Positions 8,720 to 18,547 of a DNA stretch of 64,000 nucleotides are shown piece by piece. Both the position numbers and the translations under genes were made by a program. The stretch lies in assembly GCA_963746955.1 (NCBI GenBank), contig CAVVDR010000009.1, forward strand, positions 62,001 to 126,000, in the 5' to 3' direction. Under the pieces are notes generated by a model that did not search any database, was not told where the DNA came from, and saw nothing but the letters and a program-made list of their open reading frames with translations. How positions within the stretch are numbered: the stretch's first letter is position 1; every line of letters begins with the position of its first letter. Source of the DNA: DASQBT01 sp963746955. Its GTDB lineage: Bacteria; Pseudomonadota; Gammaproteobacteria; Burkholderiales; Thiobacillaceae.

Positions 8720-9253
8720 TTATTCGTCCGTAAGCACCTGACCCGGGAAAAGTACCTCGCTGAAGCCAAAATTGCGCAAGTCGGTAATGCGCATGGGGTA
8801 GAGCACGCCAAAGAGATGATCCACCTCGTGCTGAACCACTCTTGCATGAAACCCGTCTACGGTCCGGTCGATCGGATTGCCCGCCCCATCCCTGCCCTCA
8901 TAGCGCAACCTCTTGTAACGCGGCACCAGACCGCGCATCCCGGGCAGGGAAAGGCAGCCTTCCCACCCTTCCTCGAGTTCTTGGGTCAATGGAGTGAGGT
9001 GCGGGTTGATCAGCACGGTAAACGGCACCGGCTCGGCCAGCGGGTAACGAGGATTGGAGTCGACCTCAAAAATGGCCACCTGAAGATTCACCCCGATCTG
9101 CGGCGCCGCAAGACCCGCGCCATCGAGCGCCCGCATGGTATCGGTCATGTCCTGTATCAGGCTGGCCAGCGACACCGTGCCGAATGCCTCCACCGGCCTG
9201 GATGGCGCCAGCAACCGGGCATCGCCCATCTTGAGTACGTCTCTAACGGCCAT
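8720..9253 (-). CDS. def: Peptide deformylase
   Basis: Removes the formyl group from the N-terminal methionine of new proteins; Fe(II) hydrolase. The 177-residue product has the three family motifs: GAGLAAPQIG at 45-54, EGCLSLPGM with metal ligand Cys100, and QHEVDH with His142, Glu143 and His146. It begins 2 bases after the end of the upstream phosphorylase gene. It is not next to fmt as in many genomes, so the organism may have a second def elsewhere; that is inference. Confidence 0.95.
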   Translation of the reverse strand: MAVRDVLKMGDARLLAPSRPVEAFGTVSLASLIQDMTDTMRALDGAGLAAPQIGVNLQVAIFEVDSNPRYPLAEPVPFTVLINPHLTPLTQELEEGWEGCLSLPGMRGLVPRYKRLRYEGRDGAGNPIDRTVDGFHARVVQHEVDHLFGVLYPMRITDLRNFGFSEVLFPGQVLTDE

Positions 9254-9255
9254 GG

Positions 9256-10017
9256 CTACAGCGGGCAGAAATCCGGGTGTTCCAGCACTACGAGTTCCTC
9301 CAGCACCGCCCTTACCTTGGCCATCAGGCCATCCAGGACGGCGCGGATGTCAGCTTCCCGAATGCCGCTCTTGGAAACACCCCGGCCAGCGGCATCATTG
9401 ATCACCACTCCGATGGTGCCATAGCAAAGCCCCAGTTCGCGGGCCAGGTAGGCTTCCGGCATGCCGGTCATGCCTACCATGTCGGCCCCATCCCGTTCAA
9501 TCCGGTTGATCTCGGCCAGGGTTTCCAGACGCGGACCCTGCACTGCGGCATAAACGCCGCCATCCCTTACATCCACCCCGGCACGGGTAGCTGCGGTCAA
9601 AATGTCCTTACGCATCGCAGCACAGTAGGGCTCGGTAAAATCCACGTGGACCACGGGCTTCTCGCCATAAACGGCAAAGGTGGAGGCCCGTCCATGCGTG
9701 TAGTCGATAATCTGATCCGGCACCACCAGGGAACCTGCCCGCAGGTCTTCCCGGATTCCGCCGACCGTGGCAATGGAAATTATGTGATTCGCTCCCTTTT
9801 CCTTCATCGCCCAGATGTTGGCCCTGTAGTTGACCTCATGCGGCGGGATGGTGTGGCCATAGCCGTGCCGCGCCAGGAACACCACCTCTTCACCGCACAT
9901 ACGCCCGAAAGTCAAGGCACCCGAAGGCTCACCATACGGGGTGCGCCGTACCTGGCGGTGGGTGATTTCCAGATTGGTCAATTTGGTCAGTCCGGTACCG
10001 CCGATAATTCCGAGCAC
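9256..10017 (-). CDS. S-methyl-5'-thioinosine / methylthioadenosine phosphorylase family
   Basis: Phosphorolytic enzyme of the MTAP/PNP family that releases the base from methylthio-nucleosides formed by polyamine synthesis. Product 253 residues, start GTG at 10017 with GGAGTAAGGAAA just upstream. Visible motifs: GIIGGTGL phosphate loop at 3-10, ARHGYGHTIPPHEVNYRANIW, GMTGMPEAYLAREL and VVINDAAGRG. The Asn of the last motif sits where 6-oxopurine-specific enzymes carry Asn and adenine-specific enzymes carry Asp, which favours methylthioinosine as substrate. It follows hpt by 5 bases, which supports salvage through hypoxanthine. Confidence 0.88.
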   Translation of the reverse strand: MLGIIGGTGLTKLTNLEITHRQVRRTPYGEPSGALTFGRMCGEEVVFLARHGYGHTIPPHEVNYRANIWAMKEKGANHIISIATVGGIREDLRAGSLVVPDQIIDYTHGRASTFAVYGEKPVVHVDFTEPYCAAMRKDILTAATRAGVDVRDGGVYAAVQGPRLETLAEINRIERDGADMVGMTGMPEAYLARELGLCYGTIGVVINDAAGRGVSKSGIREADIRAVLDGLMAKVRAVLEELVVLEHPDFCPL

Positions 10018-10022
10018 TTTCC

Positions 10023-10571
10023 TTACTCCTTCAAAGCGTAGATGGCGGGCAGATTGCGCCACAAACCGTAGGCGTCCATGCCGCAGCCGAATACATAGCG
10101 ATCAGGTACGGTCAGTCCCACATAATTTGCGGCGATGGGCTTGGGGCGGCCGTGCTCCTTATCGGTCAAGACCGCGGTCCAGACCTGGCCCGCGCCCAAT
10201 TCCCGCAACTTGCCCACCACTGCCGCCAAAGTCTCGCCTTCGTCCAGTATGTCGTCCAGCACCAGCACGGTACGTCCCACCACGCTTTTGCCCGGCAACA
10301 CGCGCCACTCGATGGCGCCGCCCGCCGTCTTGCCCCGGTAGCGGGTGACATGCAGGTAATCGAACTCAAGCGGAAACACCAGGCGCGGCAACAGTTGCCC
10401 GGTGAATACCACCGCGCCCCCCATCACCCCGAGCACCAATGGAAAACTGTCCGCCAGGTCGGCACGGATCTCTTTTGCCAAACGGTCCATCGCCGCCTGC
10501 ACCACCTGTTCGCTGGCGATCAGTTCGGCGCCATCCAGCAGTTCGTGGGCGCGAGACACGGAATCAGCCAT
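10023..10571 (-). CDS. hpt: Hypoxanthine-guanine phosphoribosyltransferase
   Basis: Makes IMP or GMP from hypoxanthine or guanine and PRPP. From the ATG at 10571 (ribosome binding site AGAGGT) the product has 182 residues. It shows the PRPP-binding motif VLVLDDILDEGET, the flexible-loop lead VTRYRGKTAGG and the base-binding YVGLTVPDRYVFGCGMD. An upstream in-frame start would add 19 residues but overlaps rlmB more heavily. The gene overlaps the rlmB stop by 8 bases and precedes the methylthio-nucleoside phosphorylase, whose hypoxanthine product it could use. Confidence 0.88.
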   Translation of the reverse strand: MADSVSRAHELLDGAELIASEQVVQAAMDRLAKEIRADLADSFPLVLGVMGGAVVFTGQLLPRLVFPLEFDYLHVTRYRGKTAGGAIEWRVLPGKSVVGRTVLVLDDILDEGETLAAVVGKLRELGAGQVWTAVLTDKEHGRPKPIAANYVGLTVPDRYVFGCGMDAYGLWRNLPAIYALKE

Positions 10572-11307
10572 GATGGGACCTCTGCCGGATGGTTTCGTAC
10601 AAACAGATGCCGGCCGAAACTGAGACATTCAAGCTTTCCACGCTGCCAACTATGGGAATGCGCACGGCGTCGTCGCAACTCTCCCTGGTCAGCCGTCGCA
10701 AGCCGGCCCCTTCAGCGCCCAACACCCAGGCGATGCCGACTGTCGCATCAACGTGCGCCAAGGTTCTGGGCGCTTCCACGTCGGCCGCAACCGTCCACAC
10801 TTCATGTTCCTTCAGCTCGTTCAGACTGCGGGTCAGGTTGGTCACCATCAGGTAAGGCAGGGTCTCCGCCGCTCCGCACGCGACTTTCTCCACCGTGGCA
10901 TTGAGCCCCACTGCCCGGTCCTTGGGCGCGATCACCGCATGGGCGCCAAACGCGTCGGCAGAACGCAGCACCGCGCCCAGGTTGTGCGGGTCGGTGACGC
11001 CGTCCAGCACCATGATCAGGGGCGGCCCTTCGATGCCCGCTAATACGTCTTCCAGACTGCGCGCTTGGGACAGGGTTTCGACCTTGGCCACGACACCCTG
11101 ATGACGGGCCCCGCCCACCATCCTGTCCAGGCGCGCGCCGTCCGCAAGTCTGGCGCTGATTCCCCTGCCCTCGGCCAGGGCAAGCAGGTCGCGCGCCCGG
11201 GTATCGCGCCGGCTTTCGTCCAGCCAAAGCTCATGCACCGAAGCAGGCGCCGTGCGCAAGCGCGCCTTGACCGCGTGAAACCCGTAGATCCAGCGTTCCA
11301 TCTTCAA
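10564..11307 (-). CDS. rlmB: 23S rRNA 2'-O-methyltransferase (G2251), SpoU family
   Basis: Methylates the ribose of a P-loop guanosine in 23S rRNA. The 247-residue product has an N-terminal substrate-binding domain (GFHAVKARLR) and the knotted SPOUT domain with motif 1 HNLGAVLRSADAFGAHAVI, motif 2 WVLGAEGAGLRRL and motif 3 IPIVGSVESLNVSVSAG. It follows rnr, the usual partner, after 94 bases that contain a palindromic repeat. Confidence 0.95.
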   Translation of the reverse strand: MKMERWIYGFHAVKARLRTAPASVHELWLDESRRDTRARDLLALAEGRGISARLADGARLDRMVGGARHQGVVAKVETLSQARSLEDVLAGIEGPPLIMVLDGVTDPHNLGAVLRSADAFGAHAVIAPKDRAVGLNATVEKVACGAAETLPYLMVTNLTRSLNELKEHEVWTVAADVEAPRTLAHVDATVGIAWVLGAEGAGLRRLTRESCDDAVRIPIVGSVESLNVSVSAGICLYETIRQRSHHG

Positions 11308-11310
11308 CCC

Positions 11311-11371
11311 CCTCGCCCGGCTTCGCCACCCTCTCCCCCTGCAAGGGGGAAAGCGGCTGGGGGTAAGGGGT
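11311..11371. repeat. GC-rich palindromic repeat (REP-like), copy A
   Basis: Between rnr and rlmB: CCCTCTCCCC, TGCA, GGGGG core with CCCCTCGCCCGG on one side and GGGGGTAAGGGG on the other. On the minus strand it reads CCCCTTACCCCCAGCC...GGGGGAGAGGG...GGGCGAGGGGG, the same order as the copies near 50553 and 61214. It can form a strong hairpin in the rnr-rlmB transcript. Confidence 0.6.
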
Positions 11372-11401
11372 CTGCAGTGGAATGGGCGGCGGCGCAGGGC
11401 A

Positions 11402-13666
11402 TCATCGCGAACCTCCTTTCGTCCGCTTTGCTTTGGCTGCAGGCTTGGTTTCCGCCTCGTCCGCCGCGACCAGCACGAAATCGATCTTGCTCGATTCGAT
11501 GTCGGCCCGCACCACCTTCACCTGGAGCCGGTCGCCCAGACGAAAGCGCTGGCCAGTGCGTTCACCCAACAACCAGTGCTTGGCCGGGTCGAAGCGGAAA
11601 TAATCCTGGCCCAGTTCGGAAATGTGCACCAGGCCTTCGACAAACACTTCGTCCAGCGCCACGAACAGTCCAAAGCTGGTGACCGAACTGACCGTGCCCC
11701 AGAATTCGGAACCCAGATGCTCACGCATGTAATAGGTTTTGAGCCAGGTCTCCACGTCGCGGCTGGCATCGTCAGCGCGCCGCTCGGTCATCGAGCAGTG
11801 CGCGCCGATGACATCTAGCTTTGACTGCGGCGGCTTCTCTCCCAGCAAGACCGACTTGATGGCGCGGTGGATCAGCAGGTCCGGATAACGCCGGATCGGC
11901 GAGGTGAAGTGCGTGTATTGCTCGTAAGCCAGGCCGAAGTGGCCGACATTTTCAGGGCTGTATACCGCCTGCCGCAAGGAGCGCAGCATCACGGTCTGCA
12001 GCAGCTGCGCATCCGGACGCGGCTTGATCTGTTCGAGCAGATGCGCATAGTCCAGGGCCCTCGGTTCATCTCCACCCGGCAAATGCAGGCCAAACTCGGC
12101 CAGAAACTGCCGCAGCAAATCCAGCTTTTCCGGCGTGGGCCCTTCGTGAATCCGGTAGAGTGCGGGCACCTTCTTCTTGCGCAGCAAATCCGAGGCGCAC
12201 ACGTTGGCTGCCAGCATGCACTCCTCGATCAGGCGGTGAGCCTCATTCCTGACCACCGGCTCGATGCGGGTGATCTTGCCCTGATCGTCAAAGATCATGC
12301 GCGTCTCAACGCTCTCGAAATCAATCGCGCCGCGTTTTTGCCGTGCCTTGAGCAAGGCCCGGAAGGCGATCTCCAGATTTTTCAGATGCGGCAGCAGAGC
12401 CGCATGCTCCGCGTCCGGTTGTTCCGCGCCGGACAGCAACGCCCAGACCTGGGTGTAGGTCAGGCGTGCATGGGAAAACATCACCGCAGGATAGAAACGA
12501 TAAGACTTGATCGCGCCCTGCATCCCCACCACCATGTCGCACGCCATGCACAGGCGCTCGACCTTGGGATTGAGCGAACACAGCCCATTGGACAGCGCCT
12601 CGGGCAGCATGGGAATCACGCGGCGAGGAAAATACACCGAGTTGCCGCGCTCGTATGCGTCAAGGTCCAGCGCGTCTTTCGGCGCTACATAGTGTGATAC
12701 GTCCGCAATTGCGACCACCAACCGAAGCCCGTTGCCCACCGGCACGCAATACACTGCGTCGTCGAAGTCCCTGGCCGTTTCGCCATCGATGGTTACGAGC
12801 GGCAGCGCCGTGATGTCCTCACGCCCCGTCCAGTCCTTCTTCAGCACCTTCTTGGGCAAAGCAGCCGCCTGAGCCTGCGCATGGGGAGAAAACTCGTAGG
12901 GCAGCACATGCTTGCGCAACGCGATCTCGATTTCCATCCCGGGATCGGCGTAGGAGCCCAACACTTCCACGATGCGTCCCACCGGCTCGGAGTACTTGGT
13001 CGGCGGCGCGACCATTTCCACCGTCACCACCTGGCCATGAGATGCGCCACCGGCCTGGTCGCCGGGAATGAGGATGTCCTGGTTGATGCGGCGGTTTTCC
13101 GCCACAACGAAGCCAACCCCCTTCTCCTGGTAATAGCGGCCCACGACGCGGGTCTGGCCGCGATCCAGCACTTCGACGATCTTGCCTTCGCGCCGCCCGC
13201 GCCGATCGAGTCCTGCTTCCTTGACCAGCACCCGGTCGCCATGCAGCACCTGGTGCATTTCGCGCGGCGAAAGAAACAAGTCAGCCGAAGCATCGTCCGG
13301 GATGACAAAGCCGAATCCTTCCGGATGGCCCTCGACCCGGCCGCGAATCAGCGCAAGCTTGTCCGGCAGGCATAACTGCCCTTTGCGGTTGACCATGAGC
13401 TGGCCATCCCGCTCCATCGCGTTGAGGCGGCGCTGAAACACATCCCGCTCGTCGGGCTCGATGTCGAGCAATTGAACCAGTTCATCGAGCAGCAGGGGCC
13501 GCCCCTGCTCGCCCATGACGTGCAGAGTCCATTCGCGGCTGGGCAGGGGATGCTCGTAACTCGATCGCTCCCGTTCCAGAAACGGATCCTGATCACGCAA
13601 ACGGTTCCGGGAACGGCTTCCGGATTTGCGGGGAGCGGATTTGGCGGGCGCTTTTCTCGTTGACAA
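11402..13666 (-). CDS. rnr: Ribonuclease R
   Basis: Processive 3'-5' exoribonuclease that degrades structured RNA. The 754-residue product has an N-terminal winged-helix and cold-shock domains, the RNB catalytic core with ETARDFDDAVYC near residue 290, FTSPIRRYPDLLIHR near 580, an S1 domain (GTVSSVTSFGLFVALDEVFVEGLVHIS) and a short lysine-rich tail. The start codon appears to be TTG at 13666, with GGAAG five bases upstream. That start codon lies inside the spacer edge of the divergent tRNA-Leu promoter, so the two genes share very little upstream DNA. Confidence 0.95.
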   Translation of the reverse strand: MSTRKAPAKSAPRKSGSRSRNRLRDQDPFLERERSSYEHPLPSREWTLHVMGEQGRPLLLDELVQLLDIEPDERDVFQRRLNAMERDGQLMVNRKGQLCLPDKLALIRGRVEGHPEGFGFVIPDDASADLFLSPREMHQVLHGDRVLVKEAGLDRRGRREGKIVEVLDRGQTRVVGRYYQEKGVGFVVAENRRINQDILIPGDQAGGASHGQVVTVEMVAPPTKYSEPVGRIVEVLGSYADPGMEIEIALRKHVLPYEFSPHAQAQAAALPKKVLKKDWTGREDITALPLVTIDGETARDFDDAVYCVPVGNGLRLVVAIADVSHYVAPKDALDLDAYERGNSVYFPRRVIPMLPEALSNGLCSLNPKVERLCMACDMVVGMQGAIKSYRFYPAVMFSHARLTYTQVWALLSGAEQPDAEHAALLPHLKNLEIAFRALLKARQKRGAIDFESVETRMIFDDQGKITRIEPVVRNEAHRLIEECMLAANVCASDLLRKKKVPALYRIHEGPTPEKLDLLRQFLAEFGLHLPGGDEPRALDYAHLLEQIKPRPDAQLLQTVMLRSLRQAVYSPENVGHFGLAYEQYTHFTSPIRRYPDLLIHRAIKSVLLGEKPPQSKLDVIGAHCSMTERRADDASRDVETWLKTYYMREHLGSEFWGTVSSVTSFGLFVALDEVFVEGLVHISELGQDYFRFDPAKHWLLGERTGQRFRLGDRLQVKVVRADIESSKIDFVLVAADEAETKPAAKAKRTKGGSR

Positions 13667-13688
13667 TTGGGCTTCCGGTCTTTAATAT
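13660..13688 (+). promoter_or_regulatory. Sigma-70 promoter for tRNA-Leu
   Basis: TTGACA at 13660-13665, 17-base spacer, TAATAT at 13683-13688: near-perfect consensus. Transcription would begin about 6 bases before the tRNA. The -35 box overlaps the first codons of the divergent rnr gene. Confidence 0.82.
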
Positions 13689-13700
13689 TCGCGGCTCTTG

Positions 13701-13785
<85 letters not shown>

Positions 13786-13795
13786 GAGATAACTT

Positions 13796-13822
13796 AAAGG
13801 CAGCTTGCGCTGCCTTTATTTA
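13796..13822 (+). terminator. Rho-independent terminator after tRNA-Leu
   Basis: Stem AAAGGCAGC / GCTGCCTTT with a TTGC loop, followed by ATTTATT. The symmetric A/T flanks would also let it act on minus-strand transcripts leaving purA. Confidence 0.8.
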
Positions 13823-13920
13823 TTCTACCTCTTTCCCACCGTGGTTCGTTTTGGAAACGTCGTCGCTGAAAACAAGTAAAAGCCAGCCATCCCGAACACG
13901 CCGGACGGAACCGAATGTGT

Positions 13921-15213
<1,293 letters not shown>

Positions 15214-15296
15214 GCTACTCCCCTGATTCCTGTCTATTGCAACGCTTTCGCCACACCTTAGGCTCTCCGAGAGAAGCCGCCGAAGTGAGGGGGAAA

Positions 15297-16274
15297 CTAG
15301 GTTGGGACGGATTCGACCAATTCCCGTAGATCCATGCTGAAGCCAGTTGCCGGGCGCGCACGGCCGAATATCCTGCCCACCTCATCGTAGCGCCCGCCCA
15401 GAGCGATGGCCCGGCTGCGGCCTGTGCAGTACGCGGCAAACACTACGCCACTGTGGTAGCCGTAGCCGCGCAGTTCTGCCAGGTCAAAGGCAACCTCCAC
15501 GCCTCGTCCGGTCAAGCCCGCGGCCATTGCCGTCAAGTCGTCCAATGCCCGGCCCAGCTCGGGCAAGGCCGGCAGGCGCTGGCGGGCAAGCTGAAGAATG
15601 CCTGCATCGCCATAGAGTTCGGTCAGGGCCAGGAAAGCATCGCGGTACTGCGGCGCTGCACTCTGCGTCAGGGCCGCCACTTCGCTTGCATTCTTGGACT
15701 GCAGGGCGCGGAACAAGGCCTGCTCGGACTCGCCATTGAGTGCCGCGACCCGTGCTAGCGCCCGGTAAATGCCGACATGGCCCAAATCCAGTTGCAGTTG
15801 GCCCAGTCCCGCCGCCGCAAGTCCATCGAGCATGAGCTGAACGATTTCAAGATCGGCCTGTGCGCCGGTTTCGCCATAGAGTTCGGCGCCTAGCTGAATA
15901 GGCTCGCGCGAACGATGGTAGCCGTCAGGCTGGGCATGCAGCACGCTGCCGGCATAGCACAAGCGGTTGACCGGATTTTGCCCCAGCAGGTGAGCGTCGA
16001 TGCGCGCCACCTGAGGGGTGATGTCGGCACGCACACCCATCAGGCGGCCGGAGAGTTGGTCCACCAGCTTGAAGGTCTTGAGATCCAGATCCGTCCCCGC
16101 TCCGGAAAGCAGCGAATCCAGATACTCGATCATGGGCGGAATGACCAACTGGTAGCCGCGCGCACGAAACTGGTCGAGCAGGGCGCGGCGCAGGCCTTCC
16201 ATCTTCCACGCCTGGGGCGGCAGCACGTCTTCAAGATGTTCGGGCAGCAACCAGGCGCGCATGGGGGGATTCAT
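15297..16274 (-). CDS. hisZ: ATP phosphoribosyltransferase regulatory subunit
   Basis: HisRS-like protein without synthetase activity that pairs with a short HisG to form the first enzyme of histidine synthesis. The 325-residue product has motif-2-like MGVRADITPQVARIDAH and the family C-terminal FAAYCTGRSRAIALGGRYDEVG, but lacks the anticodon-binding domain of HisS, which is present separately at 26916. Its ATG overlaps the stop of the DUF2065 gene (ATGA). Its presence predicts a short-form HisG elsewhere in the genome. Confidence 0.94.
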   Translation of the reverse strand: MNPPMRAWLLPEHLEDVLPPQAWKMEGLRRALLDQFRARGYQLVIPPMIEYLDSLLSGAGTDLDLKTFKLVDQLSGRLMGVRADITPQVARIDAHLLGQNPVNRLCYAGSVLHAQPDGYHRSREPIQLGAELYGETGAQADLEIVQLMLDGLAAAGLGQLQLDLGHVGIYRALARVAALNGESEQALFRALQSKNASEVAALTQSAAPQYRDAFLALTELYGDAGILQLARQRLPALPELGRALDDLTAMAAGLTGRGVEVAFDLAELRGYGYHSGVVFAAYCTGRSRAIALGGRYDEVGRIFGRARPATGFSMDLRELVESVPT

Positions 16275-16459
16275 TTGAAAAGCATCAGCAACAACACACC
16301 GCCCGCCATGGAAACCGCTCCCATGAAACGCAACTGACCGTCATTCAGTTGGATAGCGCGGCGGAAAGCGTCACGCCAGAGCGCCGGCGCCGCCAGGGGC
16401 AATATCCCCTCGAGGACCAACACAAGGGCAATCGCGATCAGCCAATCGCTCATCTTCAT
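16271..16459 (-). CDS. DUF2065 (YjeT-like) small membrane protein
   Basis: 62-residue protein with two predicted membrane helices (about 5-25 and 44-61) joined by a short polar loop with R-D-A-F-R-R. The YjeT/DUF2065 family is regularly encoded next to hflC/hflK and purA, as here. Function is unknown. It starts 9 bases after hflC and overlaps hisZ by 4 bases, so it is part of the same transcript. Confidence 0.9.
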   Translation of the reverse strand: MKMSDWLIAIALVLVLEGILPLAAPALWRDAFRRAIQLNDGQLRFMGAVSMAGGVLLLMLFK

Positions 16460-16468
16460 CTGCGGCAG

Positions 16469-17350
16469 TTATTTCGCGCGACCGGCGCGCGGATTCTTCA
16501 TGTATTTGAAGAAATCGGAACTGGGGTCCAGCACCATCACGTCGCTCTTGTTGCGGAAGCTTTCCTTGTAGGCCTGCATGGAGCGATAGAATGCATAGAA
16601 TTCGGGGTCCTTCCCGTAGGCTGCCGCATAGATCGCCGCCGCCTTGGCATCTCCCTCGCCCTTGATGCGCTGGGCATCGCGGTAAGCTTCGGCGATGATG
16701 ACCTGCTTCTGCCGGTCGGCATCCGCCTTGATCTTTTCCGCTTCCGCCGCGCCGGTCGAGCGCAGTTGGTTGGCAACCCGCTTGCGTTCCGCGTCCATGC
16801 GCCGGTACACGGATTCGCTGATTTCCTCGGACAGATCGACCCGCTTGAGCCGCACATCCACCACCTGAACACCGATCTGGGCTGCGTCCTGATCCGCCTT
16901 TGCGGTAATGATGCTCATGATCTGATCGCGTCCGCCTGACACCACGTCGTGCACCGTACGCCTGCCGAATTCGGCACGCAGTCCGTCGTTGACGGTCTGG
17001 CGCAGGCGGGTCTCGGCCTTGACGCCGTCACCCTGCACCGATATGAAGTACTGTTTGGGATCTATAATCCGCCACTTGATGAAAGAGTCCACCAGTACGT
17101 TCTTCTTTTCCGAAGTCAGGAAGCGCTCGGCATCCTTTTCGTCGGAAGTATGGATACGGGAATCAAAAAAGCGCACATTCTGGACCAGCGGCAATTTGAC
17201 ATGCAGGCCGGGCTCCTTCTGCACCTCGACGATTTCACCGAACTGGATCACCAGCGCAAATTCGCGCTGATCAACCCGATAGAACACCGAATTCAAGATC
17301 AGCAAGACGACCAGCACGCCGACGGCGAGGTAAGGAAGACGGTTCATCAT
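16469..17350 (-). CDS. hflC: HflC, regulator of the FtsH protease (SPFH/band 7)
   Basis: Forms with HflK a large periplasmic-facing cage around the FtsH membrane protease. The 293-residue product has an N-terminal membrane anchor (about 5-20), then the SPFH domain starting FYRVDQREFALVIQFGEI, and a coiled-coil region rich in Ala, Glu and Lys. Its ATG overlaps the hflK stop (ATGA). Confidence 0.95.
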   Translation of the reverse strand: MMNRLPYLAVGVLVVLLILNSVFYRVDQREFALVIQFGEIVEVQKEPGLHVKLPLVQNVRFFDSRIHTSDEKDAERFLTSEKKNVLVDSFIKWRIIDPKQYFISVQGDGVKAETRLRQTVNDGLRAEFGRRTVHDVVSGGRDQIMSIITAKADQDAAQIGVQVVDVRLKRVDLSEEISESVYRRMDAERKRVANQLRSTGAAEAEKIKADADRQKQVIIAEAYRDAQRIKGEGDAKAAAIYAAAYGKDPEFYAFYRSMQAYKESFRNKSDVMVLDPSSDFFKYMKNPRAGRAK

Positions 17351-18537
17351 GGACGATCCTCCCGGTCGCGGCTGCGAAATGCATCACGGGAGCGGGACGG
17401 CGCAGTGTCGGACTCGCTGGTGGGCGGTGTCACAGTCGCTGGCGGTGCAATCGCCTCAGGCGCCTGCGGAGAGGGCTGGGAAGCCATTTCCTGCAACTTG
17501 TTCAATGGCAGATAAAGCAGATTGCTACCGCTCTTCTGATCCACCATCACCTTGGAGGTGTTGGTCAAGACCTGCTGCATATTGTCGAGATAGATGCGCT
17601 CGCGCGTTACCACCGGAGCTTTCTTGTATTGAGCCTCAATCTGGCTGAAGCGACTCGCCTCACCTTCCGAGTTTGCGATCACCGCCTGGCGATAGCCTTC
17701 TGACTCCTGCTGCAGGCGCGAGGCCACGCCCGTCGCGCGCGGCACCACGTCGTTGGCATAAGCCTGGGCTTCGTTCTTGAGACGTTCCCGGTCCTGGTTT
17801 GCCTTCACGGCGTCGTCAAACGATGCCTGCACCTGTTCCGGCGGCTGAACATTCTGCAGCGTTACCTGGCTGATGCTGATTCCGGTCTTGTAACGGTCGA
17901 GTATTTGCTGCATCAGTTTCTTGGCACGCGCAGCCACTTCGGCGCGGCCTTCGTACAGTACAAAGTCCATCCTGCTCTTGCCGACGACATCCCGCATGGC
18001 ACTTTCCGCCACCTGTTTGACGATCTCGGTATCGTCGTCGAACTGGTTGTTGAACAGGTAGTCCTTGGCATCCTTGAGGATGTATTGCACCGCGAATTGA
18101 AGGTCAACGATGTTCTGTTCGTCGGTCAGCATTAGCGATTCGGAAAGCTTCTTGTTACGGGCGGAACCGGAATAGCCAACCTCGAGGGTGCGTACCGAGG
18201 ACACATTGACAATTTCATGCGATTCAATCGGCCACGGGAGGTGCCAGCGAGCGCCGGGCTCGGTGGTTTCGGTGTACTTGCCAAAGCGCAGCACAATACC
18301 TTTGCTGCCCGCGTCAACAATGTAAAAGCCGCTGGCCACCCAGACCAGGAACGTCAAAGCCAGAACCAGACCAACCAGGTTTTTCGGCAGGCCGGGGCCA
18401 GACCCTTCATCGCCGCCGCCCCCACCCTTGCCGCCAAACAGGCCGCTGAGCCGTTGGTTGAGACGACGCCACAGTTCATCCAGGTCGGGTGGACCGGCGT
18501 TGTTGTTCTTGCCCCACTGCGGGTCGTTCCAAGCCAT
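17347..18537 (-). CDS. hflK: HflK, regulator of the FtsH protease (SPFH/band 7)
   Basis: Partner of HflC. The 396-residue product opens with the characteristic cytoplasmic AWNDPQWG segment and a Gly-rich run (GGKGGGGG near 35-42), then a membrane helix near 53-72, the SPFH domain (GIVLRFGKYTETTEPGARWHLPWP) and a long coiled coil. The C-terminus is Pro/Ser/Arg-rich and ends in a charged RSRDREDRP tail. It starts 10 bases after hflX. Confidence 0.95.
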   Translation of the reverse strand: MAWNDPQWGKNNNAGPPDLDELWRRLNQRLSGLFGGKGGGGGDEGSGPGLPKNLVGLVLALTFLVWVASGFYIVDAGSKGIVLRFGKYTETTEPGARWHLPWPIESHEIVNVSSVRTLEVGYSGSARNKKLSESLMLTDEQNIVDLQFAVQYILKDAKDYLFNNQFDDDTEIVKQVAESAMRDVVGKSRMDFVLYEGRAEVAARAKKLMQQILDRYKTGISISQVTLQNVQPPEQVQASFDDAVKANQDRERLKNEAQAYANDVVPRATGVASRLQQESEGYRQAVIANSEGEASRFSQIEAQYKKAPVVTRERIYLDNMQQVLTNTSKVMVDQKSGSNLLYLPLNKLQEMASQPSPQAPEAIAPPATVTPPTSESDTAPSRSRDAFRSRDREDRP

Positions 18538-18547
18538 GAGTTAGGAT

